DNA from: an uncultured Celeribacter sp.
Lineage (GTDB): Bacteria; Pseudomonadota; Alphaproteobacteria; Rhodobacterales; Rhodobacteraceae
Length of the DNA: 64,000 nucleotides
Reading direction: 5' to 3'
NCBI RefSeq assembly: GCF_963675965.1
Contig: NZ_OY780935.1
Location: forward strand, 3,150,501 to 3,214,500
Shown here: positions 1 through 9,117 of the stretch, piece after piece
Numbering within the stretch: position 1 is the stretch's first letter
Layout of the letters: every line of letters starts with the position of its first letter
Notes under the pieces: model-generated
What the model was told of the DNA's origin: nothing
Database searches by the model: none
The model's input: the letters and a program-made list of their open reading frames with translations, nothing else
Position numbers and translations under genes: made by a program

Positions 1-998
1 ATCAGCGGCTTTTGCTGGAAGATTTCGTAAAGGCGCTCCAGCGAGGCGCGCGCCGCTTGCCAGGCCCCGGAAATGCCCCCAAGGCGACGCAGCGGTTCAA
101 AAACCAGCGCCATGGCGGTGAAGAAGGACATGAATTCACCGACGGTCTTTGTGCCTTCGATGATTTGTTGTCCGCCATAGAGCAGCACGCCGAAGAAGCC
201 GAGGCCAGCGACGATGTCCATCAGTGCAGGAATGCCGGCCTGACCGGCCGAGGAATGGACCTGCGCGCGGACGAAGCTGCTCATTTCGTCGTGGAACCGC
301 TGTGACTCGCGGTCTTCGGTGCCTGACAGTTTGATCGTTGTCGCACCGTGAAAGATTTCGTCCAGCCGGGTCGACACTGTGGCCGAGGCCTGACGCGCCT
401 TGCGCGATGTGCGGCGTACGACGCGTTGCAGGATGGTGATCGGCACGGTCAAAAGCGGTGCGCCCGCCACGGCGATCAGCGTCCAGCGCCAGTCGATGAC
501 CACGGCCACCACCAAGAGCGATATCAGGGACACTAGATCGCGCCCGAATGCGGCCAGCACTGTGTTCCACACGTTGGCCGCCGCCCCGCTGTCGCCGCGG
601 GTGCGTTCGATCAGCGTGCCGGGGGGATGATCTTGAAAAAACTTACCATCCAGCGTCAGAATGTGGCGCACCATGTCGGACTGGATATGCGCCGAGACCC
701 GTTGCCCGACGAGCGACATAATCACACGGTGCACGAAGGAGGCAATCGCGCGGGCAGAGAAGACACCGAAAACCGCCGCTGCCACCCACAAAATCGCATC
801 GCCGTTCTGGGCCACCAGAACCCGGTCGAACATTGGTTTGATGAGATAGGACAGTACGCCCAGCATACCGCCTTCGACCGACATCAGGACGAGAGCGGTG
901 GCGATCAGCCAGATGTGCCGATGCAAATATCCCTTCCAGAGCCAAGCGATCAGCTTGCGCGAACTCGGATCTTCATAGGGTGTGTTGATCTCACTCAT
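1..998 (-). CDS. ABC exporter, MsbA-type fused membrane/ATPase protein (3' end outside window)
   Basis: The visible 332 residues start at ATG 998 and run off the left edge with no stop. They hold the transmembrane half of a type IV ABC exporter: several hydrophobic helices, then the cytoplasmic coupling region with the family pattern QSDMVRHIL...FFQDHPPGTLIERTRGD around residues 100-130. The ATPase half (Walker A, signature, Walker B) lies outside the window, so substrate cannot be judged. Proteins of this architecture export lipid A precursors, lipids or drugs across the inner membrane. It follows the tyrosine phosphatase gene by 26 bp on the same strand and is probably cotranscribed with it. 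Confidence 0.85.
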   Translation of the reverse strand, partial: MSEINTPYEDPSSRKLIAWLWKGYLHRHIWLIATALVLMSVEGGMLGVLSYLIKPMFDRVLVAQNGDAILWVAAAVFGVFSARAIASFVHRVIMSLVGQRVSAHIQSDMVRHILTLDGKFFQDHPPGTLIERTRGDSGAAANVWNTVLAAFGRDLVSLISLLVVAVVIDWRWTLIAVAGAPLLTVPITILQRVVRRTSRKARQASATVSTRLDEIFHGATTIKLSGTEDRESQRFHDEMSSFVRAQVHSSAGQAGIPALMDIVAGLGFFGVLLYGGQQIIEGTKTVGEFMSFFTAMALVFEPLRRLGGISGAWQAARASLERLYEIFQQKPL

Positions 999-1024
999 AC
1001 AACCGTCTTTCTTGTTCGGACCAA

Positions 1025-1714
1025 TCAGGGAAATTGGCGAAACTTTTTGAATTGCCGTGCGCGGTCAATGTCATAATGCGTTTCAAACCAGTCTCTGATC
1101 GGTATAGGGCCGAGCGCCTTAAGGTCTTTTTCATATAGGTGCAGGATGAAATCCAACCCCCCTGCCGATCCGCTTTTCAAATGCATGAACCGCAATGACA
1201 ACATCTTTTGCGCCTCCTCAATCGAGGCGCCTTCACAATGCAACAAATACAACGCGGCGGCCATACCCGTGCGATCTGCCCCTGATTTGCAATGGATCAG
1301 GAAGGGCTTTTCCAGAGAGGCCAGAAGGTCGAGGAATTCGACATATTTATACGCTGGGCTGGGTCGGCGTGCTGTCAGAACCTTGGTGGAAATCAGTCTG
1401 ATCCCGTAGCGGTCGCAGGCCTGCTGTTCCAGAAGGTTGAACGAGGTCTCCTTTTCGCCGCGCAGCGACAGGATCGTGGTGATGCCCATCTGTGCATAGC
1501 GTTTCACCCGTGCGGGCGAGGGTTGGTTGGAGCGCCAGACGCCGGGGGCGATTTCATAGAGGTTGGTCCAGATGTCGCGCAGAAAGGCATGGTCGAAGAG
1601 GTGAAAATGCCAAAGCGCCATGCGCCGGTTTCCGGGTGTCGAGATGTCATTGCCGAATTTGTCGGCGATGCCCTGCTCAAGGCGTTTGAACAGGTTGCTT
1701 AAGGGTTTGAACAT
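1025..1714 (-). CDS. Protein tyrosine / dual-specificity phosphatase
   Basis: A 229-residue cytoplasmic protein with the cysteine phosphatase signature HCKSGADRTG at residues 141-150; Cys142 is the expected nucleophile and Arg148 the phosphate-binding arginine. Upstream, residues 54-90 (including WRSNQP and ILSLRGE) match the start of bacterial dual-specificity phosphatases. No signal peptide or membrane helix is seen. It lies just upstream of, and in line with, an MsbA-type ABC exporter. Bacterial tyrosine phosphatases often control polysaccharide or envelope export, so a link with the exporter is possible but only inferred. The physiological substrate is unknown. Confidence 0.85.
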   Translation of the reverse strand: MFKPLSNLFKRLEQGIADKFGNDISTPGNRRMALWHFHLFDHAFLRDIWTNLYEIAPGVWRSNQPSPARVKRYAQMGITTILSLRGEKETSFNLLEQQACDRYGIRLISTKVLTARRPSPAYKYVEFLDLLASLEKPFLIHCKSGADRTGMAAALYLLHCEGASIEEAQKMLSLRFMHLKSGSAGGLDFILHLYEKDLKALGPIPIRDWFETHYDIDRARQFKKFRQFP

Positions 1715-1918
1715 TCGTGGCCATCTCGTCCCATCTGTCGCGCCTCTTTACAGATCTTTGTGCGATCCGGCAAGCGAGGCGACAGCCCCATGTCAAAGCG
1801 GCGGTGTCGGCGGGGACGGCCCCCGTGCGGATTTGCGTGCTGGCTGTGACCGTGCAGCCAATTGACGAAGCCGGTTTCGGACGCTACCGATTTGGCCTTC
1901 TAGTTCAGAGGATATTTC

Positions 1919-3118
1919 ATGACACTTGCCAACGGACGCCATTACCTTGCCATTCCCGGCCCTTCCGTCATCCCTGATGAGGTTCTGCAGGCGATGCATC
2001 GCCCGGCTCCCAATATCTATACCGGGGAAATGGTCGAGATCACCCACAGCCTTGTTCCGGATCTCAAGACCATTGCGGGCACCGAGGGCAATCTGGCGAT
2101 GTATATCACCAACGGTCATGGCCTGTGGGAAGCCTCTCTGACCAACATGATTTCCCGCGGCGACAAGGTTCTAGTCTGTCTGACAGGCAATTTCGGTCAT
2201 GGCTGGGCCGACGTGGCCCGGCGTCTGGGGGCCGAGGTCGAGACCATCGAATATGGCAAACAGGCCCCGGTGGATCGGGCGCGTCTGGAAGAGGTGCTGC
2301 GGGCCGACAGCGCACATCGCATCAAAGCTGTGCTCACGGTGCACGTCGATACGGCCACCTCTGTGCGCAACGACATTGGCGCCGTGCGCAAGGCGATGGA
2401 TGCGGTCGGACACCCGGCGCTGCTGGCGGTGGATTGCATCGCCTCTTTGGGCTGTGACCGTTTCGAGATGGACGCCTGGGGCGTTGACGTGATGATTGCG
2501 GCCTCGCAAAAAGGGCTGATGACCCCGCCGGGCATGGGCTTTATCTGGTTCTCTGACAAGGCACTGGCCGTCGGTCAAGATGCCGATCTGCGCACCCCCT
2601 ACTGGGATTGGGTAGGCCGGGCGAAGCCGGTCCAGCTCTATGAATATTTCGACGGCACTGCGCCGACCCATCACGTCTATGGATTGCGCCGGGCCGTCGA
2701 TATGATTCTTGAAGAAGGTCTTGAAAACGTTTGGGAACGTCACGCCACGCTGGCCCGTGCCTATTGGGCTGCGGTTGAAAAATGGGGGCAGGGCGGCACC
2801 TTGCGGTTCAACATCGCAGAGCCTGAGTTCCGCTCCCATGCGGTGACCACGCTCAAGATCGACAGCCCGGACGGCACGCGTTTGCGCGAATGGCTGACGG
2901 ATCATGTGGGCGTGACGCTGGGTATTTCTCTGGGCATGGCGGATTGGAACACGCCGGACTGGCACGGTTATTTCCGGATCGGCCATATGGGACATATCAA
3001 TGCGCATATGACGCTGGGGATCATTGGTGCCATCGAAACCGGGTTTGCCGCGCTCGACATCGCTCATGGGGCCGGGGGCACTGTCGCGGCAAGCAAGCTG
3101 CTGGCCGAGCGTATCTGA
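1919..3118 (+). CDS. Class V PLP aminotransferase (alanine/serine-glyoxylate aminotransferase family)
   Basis: A 399-residue fold-type I PLP enzyme. The N-terminal PGPSVIPDEV motif (residues 13-22), the cofactor-binding TNGHGLWE segment (64-71), DCIASLG (172-178) and the Schiff-base lysine in ASQKGLMTPPGM (Lys198) are all typical of the family that transfers amino groups to glyoxylate. The usual length is about 390-410, so it is complete. Start ATG 1919 follows an AGAGGA ribosome-binding site at 1906-1911. It stands alone, convergent with a HisC-like gene across a shared terminator. I considered BhcA of the beta-hydroxyaspartate cycle, but the N-terminus differs and no bhcBCD genes are nearby. 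Exact substrate pair undetermined. Confidence 0.85.
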   Translation: MTLANGRHYLAIPGPSVIPDEVLQAMHRPAPNIYTGEMVEITHSLVPDLKTIAGTEGNLAMYITNGHGLWEASLTNMISRGDKVLVCLTGNFGHGWADVARRLGAEVETIEYGKQAPVDRARLEEVLRADSAHRIKAVLTVHVDTATSVRNDIGAVRKAMDAVGHPALLAVDCIASLGCDRFEMDAWGVDVMIAASQKGLMTPPGMGFIWFSDKALAVGQDADLRTPYWDWVGRAKPVQLYEYFDGTAPTHHVYGLRRAVDMILEEGLENVWERHATLARAYWAAVEKWGQGGTLRFNIAEPEFRSHAVTTLKIDSPDGTRLREWLTDHVGVTLGISLGMADWNTPDWHGYFRIGHMGHINAHMTLGIIGAIETGFAALDIAHGAGGTVAASKLLAERI

Positions 3119-3146
3119 GACCGCGCCGTCAGATCGTGCACAATCA

Positions 3147-3174
3147 AAACCGGGGGCGAATGCACCTCCGGTTT
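3147..3174. terminator. Bidirectional rho-independent-type hairpin
   Basis: A ten-pair stem (AAACCGGGGG at 3147-3156 with CCTCCGGTTT at 3165-3174, one G-T pair) closes an eight-base loop. The A/T flanks give a U-rich side in each direction. It sits between the convergent class V aminotransferase and HisC-like genes. Confidence 0.6.
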
Positions 3175-3205
3175 CATGTCTGAGTGCTGATCGCGTTGTC
3201 TGTTG

Positions 3206-4309
3206 TCAGCGCAGATCGGCGATGGCCAGCGGCAGCCGTTCCGCCAGCACGTCCAACTCTTCCGGGCGGCCCACGGAAATGCGCAGGCAACGATCCAGCG
3301 GTGCGACCCCCGGCATGCGGACAAACACCCCGCGTGCGTCCAGCGCCTTGAGCAGGGCGCGGGCATAGTCTCCGTCCCGTCCACAATCGATGGTCACGAA
3401 ATTCGTCGCAGAGGGCAGCGGCGTCATGCCGTTGGCGCGGGCGATGGCCTCGATCCGCATGCGCCCAAGCACGATCTTTTCAAGCGTTTCTTCCAGATAG
3501 GCGGCGTCGCGCAGCGCAGCCTCCGCCCCCAGCTGGGCCACACGGTTCACGCCGAAATGGTTGCGCACCTTATCAAAGGCTGTGGCGATCTCTTCATGTG
3601 CGATGCCATAGCCGATCCGTGCCCCGGCCATGCCATAGGCTTTGGAAAAGGTTCGAAACCGGATCACGCGCCGGTTACTGACATCGATTGCGGGGCGCGT
3701 CGTCTCGGGGGCAAACTCGGTATAGGCCTCATCGAGAATCATCAGACAGCCTTCGGGCACCGCGTCGATCATCGCCTGCACGGTTTCGGCGCTGTGCACC
3801 GATCCCATCGGGTTGTTCGGGTTGGACAGGTAGACCAGCTTGGCGCCGACCTCTTGGGCCTTGGCGATGAGCGCCTCGGGGTCTTCGTGATCGCCCTTGT
3901 ATGGCACCGTGTGCAGGCGTCCGCCAAAGCCCGCAACATGGTAGTTGAAGGTCGGATAGGATCCCGCAGAGGTCACCACCGCATCGCCGGGCTCCACATA
4001 GAGGCGCACCAGCACCCCCAACAGCCCGTCAATGCCTTCGCCGATGGTCAGAGCGACCTCTGAAATGCCGAGATGACGGGCCAGCGTCGTCTTCAGCGGC
4101 TGGCTGTCCGGCGTGCCGTATTTCCACAGATCCCGGATCGAGGCCTCCATGACGGCGCAGGCCTTGGGCGAGGGGCCAAAGGACAGCTCATTGGCGCCGA
4201 GACGCGCGTCATAGGGCGCACCGCGACGGCGCTCCATTTCCTCTGGCGGGACAAAGGGAACGGTTGAGGGCAGGGCGGCGGCGAGGCGAGTCAGTCGGGG
4301 ATCAGTCAT
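3206..4309 (-). CDS. HisC-like PLP aminotransferase (histidinol-phosphate aminotransferase family)
   Basis: A 367-residue class I/II aminotransferase. Features: ANELSFGPSP near residue 40, the SNPNNPMG substrate/cofactor loop (162-169), DEAYTEF (193-199), the PLP lysine in FSKAYGMAGARIGYG (Lys223) and the C-terminal RISVG arginine. These resemble histidinol-phosphate or aromatic aminotransferases. The frame stays open upstream to 5275, but that stretch is antisense to the crotonase gene; ATG 4309 gives the family's normal length and the MTDPR N-terminus. No other his genes are near, so it may act on phenylalanine/tyrosine or a related acid instead of histidinol phosphate. Confidence 0.82.
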   Translation of the reverse strand: MTDPRLTRLAAALPSTVPFVPPEEMERRRGAPYDARLGANELSFGPSPKACAVMEASIRDLWKYGTPDSQPLKTTLARHLGISEVALTIGEGIDGLLGVLVRLYVEPGDAVVTSAGSYPTFNYHVAGFGGRLHTVPYKGDHEDPEALIAKAQEVGAKLVYLSNPNNPMGSVHSAETVQAMIDAVPEGCLMILDEAYTEFAPETTRPAIDVSNRRVIRFRTFSKAYGMAGARIGYGIAHEEIATAFDKVRNHFGVNRVAQLGAEAALRDAAYLEETLEKIVLGRMRIEAIARANGMTPLPSATNFVTIDCGRDGDYARALLKALDARGVFVRMPGVAPLDRCLRISVGRPEELDVLAERLPLAIADLR

Positions 4310-4414
4310 GCCTGTTACCTGCCCCAAGCCGTCGCGGGGTGCAAGCGCCGCTGCGTCACGGCTGCGCGGCTGCGCCGCGACTGCTAGCCTTTTGAGCAAC
4401 AGGAGGATCCGTTC

Positions 4415-5215
4415 ATGACCGATGCCACATTCGATGCTGTCTCGCTGGAGATCAAAGACCATATTGCCCATCTGACGCTGACCCGTCCCGACAAGATGAA
4501 CGCCGTCACCGAAGGCATGATTGCGGATCTTCTGGCGGCCGTGGCGCAGATCGCGGCCTCCAAGGCACGGGTCGTGCTGCTGTCGGGGGCGGGCAAGGCC
4601 TTTTGCGCCGGGCTGGACACGTCGAATTTCCAGCGCTTCCTGTCCGAAGACCTCGACAAGCTGGTGATGGAACGCACCCATGGCGATGCGAATGCGTTTC
4701 AGGCCTTTTCGCTGGCCCTGCATGATTTGCCGATCCCGGTGATCGCCGCAATTCACGGTCCCTGTTTCGGGGCTGGGATGCAATTGGCGATCGGGGCGGA
4801 TTTGCGGATTGCTTCGACTGAAGCGCAGTTTTCCATCATGGAAATGAAATGGGGGCTGGTGCCGGACATGGGCGGGATGGTGATCTTCCCGCGCGTGCTG
4901 CGCTCGGATGTGCTGCGCTATCTGACGTTCACCAATGACATCGTTTCGGCGGAACAGGCCTGTGAATTTGGCCTCGTGACCGAACTCGCACAGGATGCGC
5001 AGGCGCGTGCGCTTGAGATCGCACAGGGGATCGCAAGCAAAAGCCCCTCGGCCATGCAAGCCGCCAAACGTCTGATCGAAACCGCGGAATGCAGCCATGA
5101 CCGCGGGCATGTCCTCACGGAAGAAAGTCGGGAGCAGCGGGCCCTGATCGGCACCAAGGACCAGATGGAAAGCGTCATGGCGCAAATGCAGAAGCGCGCG
5201 CCAGTGTACGACTGA
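4415..5215 (+). CDS. Enoyl-CoA hydratase/isomerase (crotonase) family protein
   Basis: A 266-residue crotonase. The two oxyanion-hole segments are visible: GKAFCAGLDTSNF (about 65-77) and HGPCFGAGMQLAIGADLRIA (about 114-133), followed by EMKWGLVPDMGG, where the first Glu aligns with the general-acid/base Glu of hydratases. A strong AGGAGG site at 4401-4406 precedes ATG 4415. The gene is divergent from the HisC-like gene, with about 100 bp between them, and convergent with valS. Likely role is hydration or isomerisation of an acyl-CoA in fatty acid or amino acid degradation; the substrate cannot be read from the sequence. Confidence 0.85.
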   Translation: MTDATFDAVSLEIKDHIAHLTLTRPDKMNAVTEGMIADLLAAVAQIAASKARVVLLSGAGKAFCAGLDTSNFQRFLSEDLDKLVMERTHGDANAFQAFSLALHDLPIPVIAAIHGPCFGAGMQLAIGADLRIASTEAQFSIMEMKWGLVPDMGGMVIFPRVLRSDVLRYLTFTNDIVSAEQACEFGLVTELAQDAQARALEIAQGIASKSPSAMQAAKRLIETAECSHDRGHVLTEESREQRALIGTKDQMESVMAQMQKRAPVYD

Positions 5216-5273
5216 CGACCGAAACGCCGCATTCCGGTCCCGTTTCCTTTGCCGAAAAATACTCAAAAATGAC

Positions 5274-5299
5274 AAAGGCCCGCCAACAGGCGGGCCTTT
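5274..5299. terminator. Bidirectional terminator between the crotonase gene and valS
   Basis: A perfect 11-bp stem (AAAGGCCCGCC at 5274-5284 and GGCGGGCCTTT at 5289-5299) with an AACA tetraloop. The T-run follows on the plus strand and an A-run precedes it, so it can stop transcription from both sides. Confidence 0.85.
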
Positions 5300-5330
5300 T
5301 CAGATCATTGTGCGCATCGGAACCCGGGCG

Positions 5331-8300
5331 TCAGCCCAGCTCTGCAAGCCGCGCCAGCGCGGCCTTGAGCTTGGCCTCTTCCTCTTCGCGGGCGGCGAGG
5401 TTTTCCTGGGCTTCGGCCACCACGTCTTCCGGGGCGCTTGCCACGAATTTGGGGTTGTTCAACCGGCCACGCAGGCCGCCCAGTTCCTTGGCCAGTTTGC
5501 CCAGGGCTTTCTCCAGACGGGCTTTTTCCTCGGTGATGTCAATCACACCCTCAAGCGGCAGAGCAAATGTGCCCCCCGCGACCGAGATGGTGATCGCGCC
5601 CTTGGGCATCGGGCCCTCAGAGAGGCTGTCGAGGCGGGCCAGCTTCATGATCATGGCTTCGTTGTTGGCCCAGGCGGCTTTGCCGGCGTCGTCCAGATCC
5701 ACCTGCACCACCGGGATTTTCAGCCCGGCGGGTACATGCACTTCGGCGCGCGAGGAGCGGATGGATTCGATCAGGTCGATCACCCAATTCATTTCCGCAT
5801 CTGCTGCTGGATCGACCAGATCTTGGGAGAGATCCGGCCAGTCGGTCAGGGCCAGCAGACCGCGCCCCGGTTTCATGACGCCCCAGAGCTCTTCGGTGAT
5901 GAAAGGCATGATCGGGTGCAGCATGATCAGCGCCTGATCCAGCACCCAGCCCATGGTCTGACGGGTTTCGGCCTTGGTGGCCTCGTCGCCATCGTAGAAC
6001 AACGGTTTCGACAGCTCGACGTACCAGTCACAGAACTTGCCCCAGACAAAGGCATAGAGCGCATTGGCCGCGTCGTTGAAGCGATAATCGGCAAAGGCCG
6101 CGTCAACCTCTTTCAACACTTTCGCGGTTTCCCCGACGATCCACTTGTTCACCGTTGCGGTCGGCGTCGGCAGAACACCGGGTTCATAGCCTTCGAAGAC
6201 CTCGTTCATCTCGGCAAAACGCGCGGCGTTCCAGATCTTGGTGGTGAAGTTGCGATAGCCCTTGATCCGGTCCACAGAAAGTTTCAGCACGCCGCCGATA
6301 GAGGCCATGGACGCATTGGTGAACCGCAGCGCGTCGGCGCCGTATTCATCGATGATTTCCAGCGGATCGATGACGTTGCCGGTGGTCTTGGACATCTTCT
6401 TGCCCTTCTCGTCGCGGACGAGCTGGTGCAGATAGACCGTGTGGAACGGCACTTCGTCGACCACAGCCAGTTGCATCATCATCATCCGGGCAACCCAGAA
6501 GAACAAAATGTCGAAACCGGTGACGAGCACATCGGTCGGGAAGTATTTCGACGTGCTTTCATCCCAGTTCGGCCAGCCCAGCGTCCCGATCGGCCAGAGC
6601 CCGGAGGAGAACCAAGTGTCAAGCACATCGGGATCGCGCCAAACCGGGTAGACCAGTTTGGTCGGGTCTTGGGTGACGTTGTAGTCCGCAAGGCTTTCGG
6701 CAAAGAGATCGATCCCGGCCTGCCGGTCCGCCACTTCGACGACGCGGGCATGGTTTAGCGGCGTCGGGATGTCGGCGATTTCGCCCAGAAACTTGTCCTG
6801 CACGGCGTCGAAATCGGCAGCGCAGTGATGGACCGTGCCCCGGTGCAGCATGCCGCCTTCGGTCAGAAGCCGGAACAGTTCTACCTCGTCGAGCGCGCCA
6901 TCGCCTTCGTCATCTTTGAAGTTGGGCGCGGACAGGTCCAGCCCGTACCAGACCGGGATCTGGTGTCCCCACCAGAGCTGACGTGAAATGCACCAGGGTT
7001 CGATGTTCTCCAGCCAGTGGTAATAGGTCTTTTCACCGCTTTCCGGCATGATCTTGGTCTTGCCCGTGCGCACCGCATCCAGAGCCGGGCCGACGACCTT
7101 TTCGGCATCCACATACCATTGGTCGGTCAGCATGGGTTCGATCACGACTTTGGACCGGTCGCCAAAGGGTTGCATGATCGGCTTGTCTTCGACATAGGGC
7201 CGGGTCTGCGTGACTTCGGCTTCGTTGCCGTCGTCGTCCTCGACCTTGGTGGTGACCGTCGTCATCACCGCCAGACCTTCAGCATTGATCTCGTCGATCA
7301 CCGTTTTGCGGGCTTCGAAACGATCCAGACCGCGCAGATGATCGGGCACGAGGTTGATCGTGTCGACTTCGGCTTCGGTGAAGGGTTTGCCCGCGAGGAT
7401 TTCCGCCGCCAGAAGCGCGCTGTCTTCATAGGATAGTCCATCTTCGCGCATCGCACCCTTGGTGTCCATCAGCCGGTACATCGGCAGGTTGCCGCGCTTG
7501 GCGACCTGATAGTCGTTGAAGTCATGCGCCCCGGTGATTTTCACCGCACCCGAACCAAAGTTCATGTCCGGGTATTCGTCGGTGATGATCGGGATCAATC
7601 GGCGGTGCTCTTTCGGACCGACCGGGATTTCGCAGAGCTTGCCGACGATGGGAGCATAGCGTTCGTCATCGGGGTGCACGGCCACTGCGCCGTCGCCCAG
7701 CATGGTTTCGGGGCGGGTGGTGGCGATTGAAATATAATCGCGCTCTTCCGAGAAGGTGACATTGCCGTCTTCGTCCTTCTCGACATAGGTGTAGGTTTGG
7801 CCTCCCGCGAGCGGGTATTTGAAATGCCACATATGACCGGCGACTTCGATGTTCTCGACTTCCAGATCGGAGATTGCGGTTTCGAAATGCGGGTCCCAGT
7901 TCACCAGACGTTTGCCGCGATAGATCAGACCCTTGTCATACATGTCGACAAAGACCTTGATTACGGCGTCATGGAAGTTGGGGCTGTTTTCATGGCCGAT
8001 GCGCGGATCGCCCGGTGCGCCCGCCATGGTGAAGGCGTTGCGCGACCAGTCGCAGGAAGAGCCAAGACGTTTGAGCTGGTTGATGATGGTGGCGCCGTAT
8101 TTGCCCTTCCATTCCCAGACCTTCTCAATAAAGGCCTCGCGGCCCAGTTCGGCGCGCGACGGCTGCTGGGTTCTGGCCAGTTCCTTTTCCACCATCAACT
8201 GGGTGGCAATCCCGGCATGGTCCTGTCCCGGCTGCCAGAGCGTGTCAAAGCCGCGCATCCGGTGCCAGCGCACCAGAATGTCCTGAATGGTGTTGTTGAA

Positions 8301-8462
8301 CGCATGCCCGACGTGCAGAGCGCCCGTCACATTGGGCGGCGGGATCATGATGGTGAAGGTCTCGTCGCGTTTCTTGTTCGCGCCCGCCCGGAATGCCCCG
8401 GCCTCTTCCCAGCTCGCGTAGATCCGCGCCTCTGCTTCGTTCGCGTCAAAAGTTTTGTCCAT
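5331..8462 (-). CDS. valS: Valyl-tRNA synthetase
   Basis: A 1043-residue class I aminoacyl-tRNA synthetase that charges tRNA-Val. Visible are the HIGH-type motif in PPNVTGALHVGHAF near residue 50, the CP1 editing insertion (ATTRPETMLGD), the KMSKS loop as GKKMSKTTGNVIDP, the DTWFSSGLWP core segment, and a C-terminal coiled-coil arm rich in Glu, Lys and Ala. It is about 90 residues longer than E. coli ValRS because of insertions around the DDDGNEAEV and HHCAADF segments, common in alphaproteobacteria. ATG 8462 was chosen; an in-frame ATG two codons upstream (8468) is equally possible. Confidence 0.97.
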   Translation of the reverse strand: MDKTFDANEAEARIYASWEEAGAFRAGANKKRDETFTIMIPPPNVTGALHVGHAFNNTIQDILVRWHRMRGFDTLWQPGQDHAGIATQLMVEKELARTQQPSRAELGREAFIEKVWEWKGKYGATIINQLKRLGSSCDWSRNAFTMAGAPGDPRIGHENSPNFHDAVIKVFVDMYDKGLIYRGKRLVNWDPHFETAISDLEVENIEVAGHMWHFKYPLAGGQTYTYVEKDEDGNVTFSEERDYISIATTRPETMLGDGAVAVHPDDERYAPIVGKLCEIPVGPKEHRRLIPIITDEYPDMNFGSGAVKITGAHDFNDYQVAKRGNLPMYRLMDTKGAMREDGLSYEDSALLAAEILAGKPFTEAEVDTINLVPDHLRGLDRFEARKTVIDEINAEGLAVMTTVTTKVEDDDGNEAEVTQTRPYVEDKPIMQPFGDRSKVVIEPMLTDQWYVDAEKVVGPALDAVRTGKTKIMPESGEKTYYHWLENIEPWCISRQLWWGHQIPVWYGLDLSAPNFKDDEGDGALDEVELFRLLTEGGMLHRGTVHHCAADFDAVQDKFLGEIADIPTPLNHARVVEVADRQAGIDLFAESLADYNVTQDPTKLVYPVWRDPDVLDTWFSSGLWPIGTLGWPNWDESTSKYFPTDVLVTGFDILFFWVARMMMMQLAVVDEVPFHTVYLHQLVRDEKGKKMSKTTGNVIDPLEIIDEYGADALRFTNASMASIGGVLKLSVDRIKGYRNFTTKIWNAARFAEMNEVFEGYEPGVLPTPTATVNKWIVGETAKVLKEVDAAFADYRFNDAANALYAFVWGKFCDWYVELSKPLFYDGDEATKAETRQTMGWVLDQALIMLHPIMPFITEELWGVMKPGRGLLALTDWPDLSQDLVDPAADAEMNWVIDLIESIRSSRAEVHVPAGLKIPVVQVDLDDAGKAAWANNEAMIMKLARLDSLSEGPMPKGAITISVAGGTFALPLEGVIDITEEKARLEKALGKLAKELGGLRGRLNNPKFVASAPEDVVAEAQENLAAREEEEAKLKAALARLAELG

Positions 8463-8563
8463 TACCATCTTATATACGCCCGGTCGCTTGTCTTTGGTCC
8501 CGCGATGTTTACCGCGCGGGGGACAGGAGTGAAAGGGCGAAAGGCAAGGTGGGCGAAACCGGA

Positions 8564-8995
8564 TTAAATCGACCGGTCGAATTTGGTCGACAGGTGAATC
8601 AGGCTTTCCAGATCCTGCACCCCGGTGATCGCGTTGATCTGCTCAAGCGTCTGGTCGATCTCTTCGGTGGTTTCGCAGGCGATCTGGGCGATCAGGTCGA
8701 TGCGCCCGGTCGAGGTGGCGACCATTTCGACCTCTGGCAGCAGCTTGAGCTTGCTCACCACCGCGGCAGAGGTGCGCGGTTCCACCTGTAAGAGCACCGT
8801 TGCCCGGATGCGTCTGGCCAGGGCGACATCCCCCAGTTTGATCGTGTACCCGGCGATTGTGCCGTTGGTTTCCATCTTTTCCAGCCGGGCCTGTACGGTG
8901 GACCGCGCCACTTTGAACCGCCGGGCCAGCCGTGACACGGAAGTCGACGAATCCGCCGCCAGTGCCATGAGAATTTTCTGATCGAGATCGTCCAT
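8564..8995 (-). CDS. Lrp/AsnC family transcriptional regulator
   Basis: A 143-residue regulator: an N-terminal winged helix-turn-helix (DQKILMALAADSS, then SRLARRFKVARSTVQARLEKM) and a C-terminal RAM effector-binding domain. ATG 8995 is preceded by AAAGGGGG, an excellent ribosome-binding site; an upstream in-frame start would add 28 atypical residues. The gene is divergent from an ornithine decarboxylase-type gene with a 329-bp spacer, the usual arrangement for an Lrp-type regulator controlling an amino-acid enzyme. Ornithine or lysine as effector is inference. Confidence 0.9.
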   Translation of the reverse strand: MDDLDQKILMALAADSSTSVSRLARRFKVARSTVQARLEKMETNGTIAGYTIKLGDVALARRIRATVLLQVEPRTSAAVVSKLKLLPEVEMVATSTGRIDLIAQIACETTEEIDQTLEQINAITGVQDLESLIHLSTKFDRSI

Positions 8996-9054
8996 ATCGC
9001 CCCCTTTGAGCCTGCCGGGAAACCGTTTTCGCCGTTCTGTGCGCCATAAGTTGA

Positions 9055-9117
9055 GGTCAGGATTTGACCCCTTGATCAAGGGATGTAAATTTGACCGAAT
9101 TTTTCGTTAAAATGACC
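9055..9117. promoter_or_regulatory. Repeated TGACC elements and a palindrome in the lrp upstream region
   Basis: TGACC occurs at 9065-9069, 9092-9096 and 9113-9117, the last two 21 bp apart (two helical turns), with its complement GGTCA at 9055-9059. A perfect 14-bp palindrome CCCTTGATCAAGGG spans 9069-9082. This AT-rich stretch lies 60-122 bp upstream of the Lrp-family gene, so it may be an operator region. It also overlaps the end of a possible small gene. Confidence 0.35.

Noticed and set aside
2171..3067. 298-codon minus-strand frame opposite the class V aminotransferase gene
   Set aside because: Shadow of a clear PLP enzyme; no ribosome-binding site or motif.
1919..3118. BhcA of the beta-hydroxyaspartate cycle
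   Set aside because: The N-terminal motif differs and none of bhcB, bhcC, bhcD or bhcR lies nearby.
4310..5275. N-terminal extension of the HisC-like protein to 689 residues
   Set aside because: The extension is antisense to the crotonase gene and lacks family similarity; the real start at 4309 gives the normal length.
5310..6758. 482-codon plus-strand frame inside valS
   Set aside because: Antisense to a complete valS gene; composition is typical of a shadow frame.
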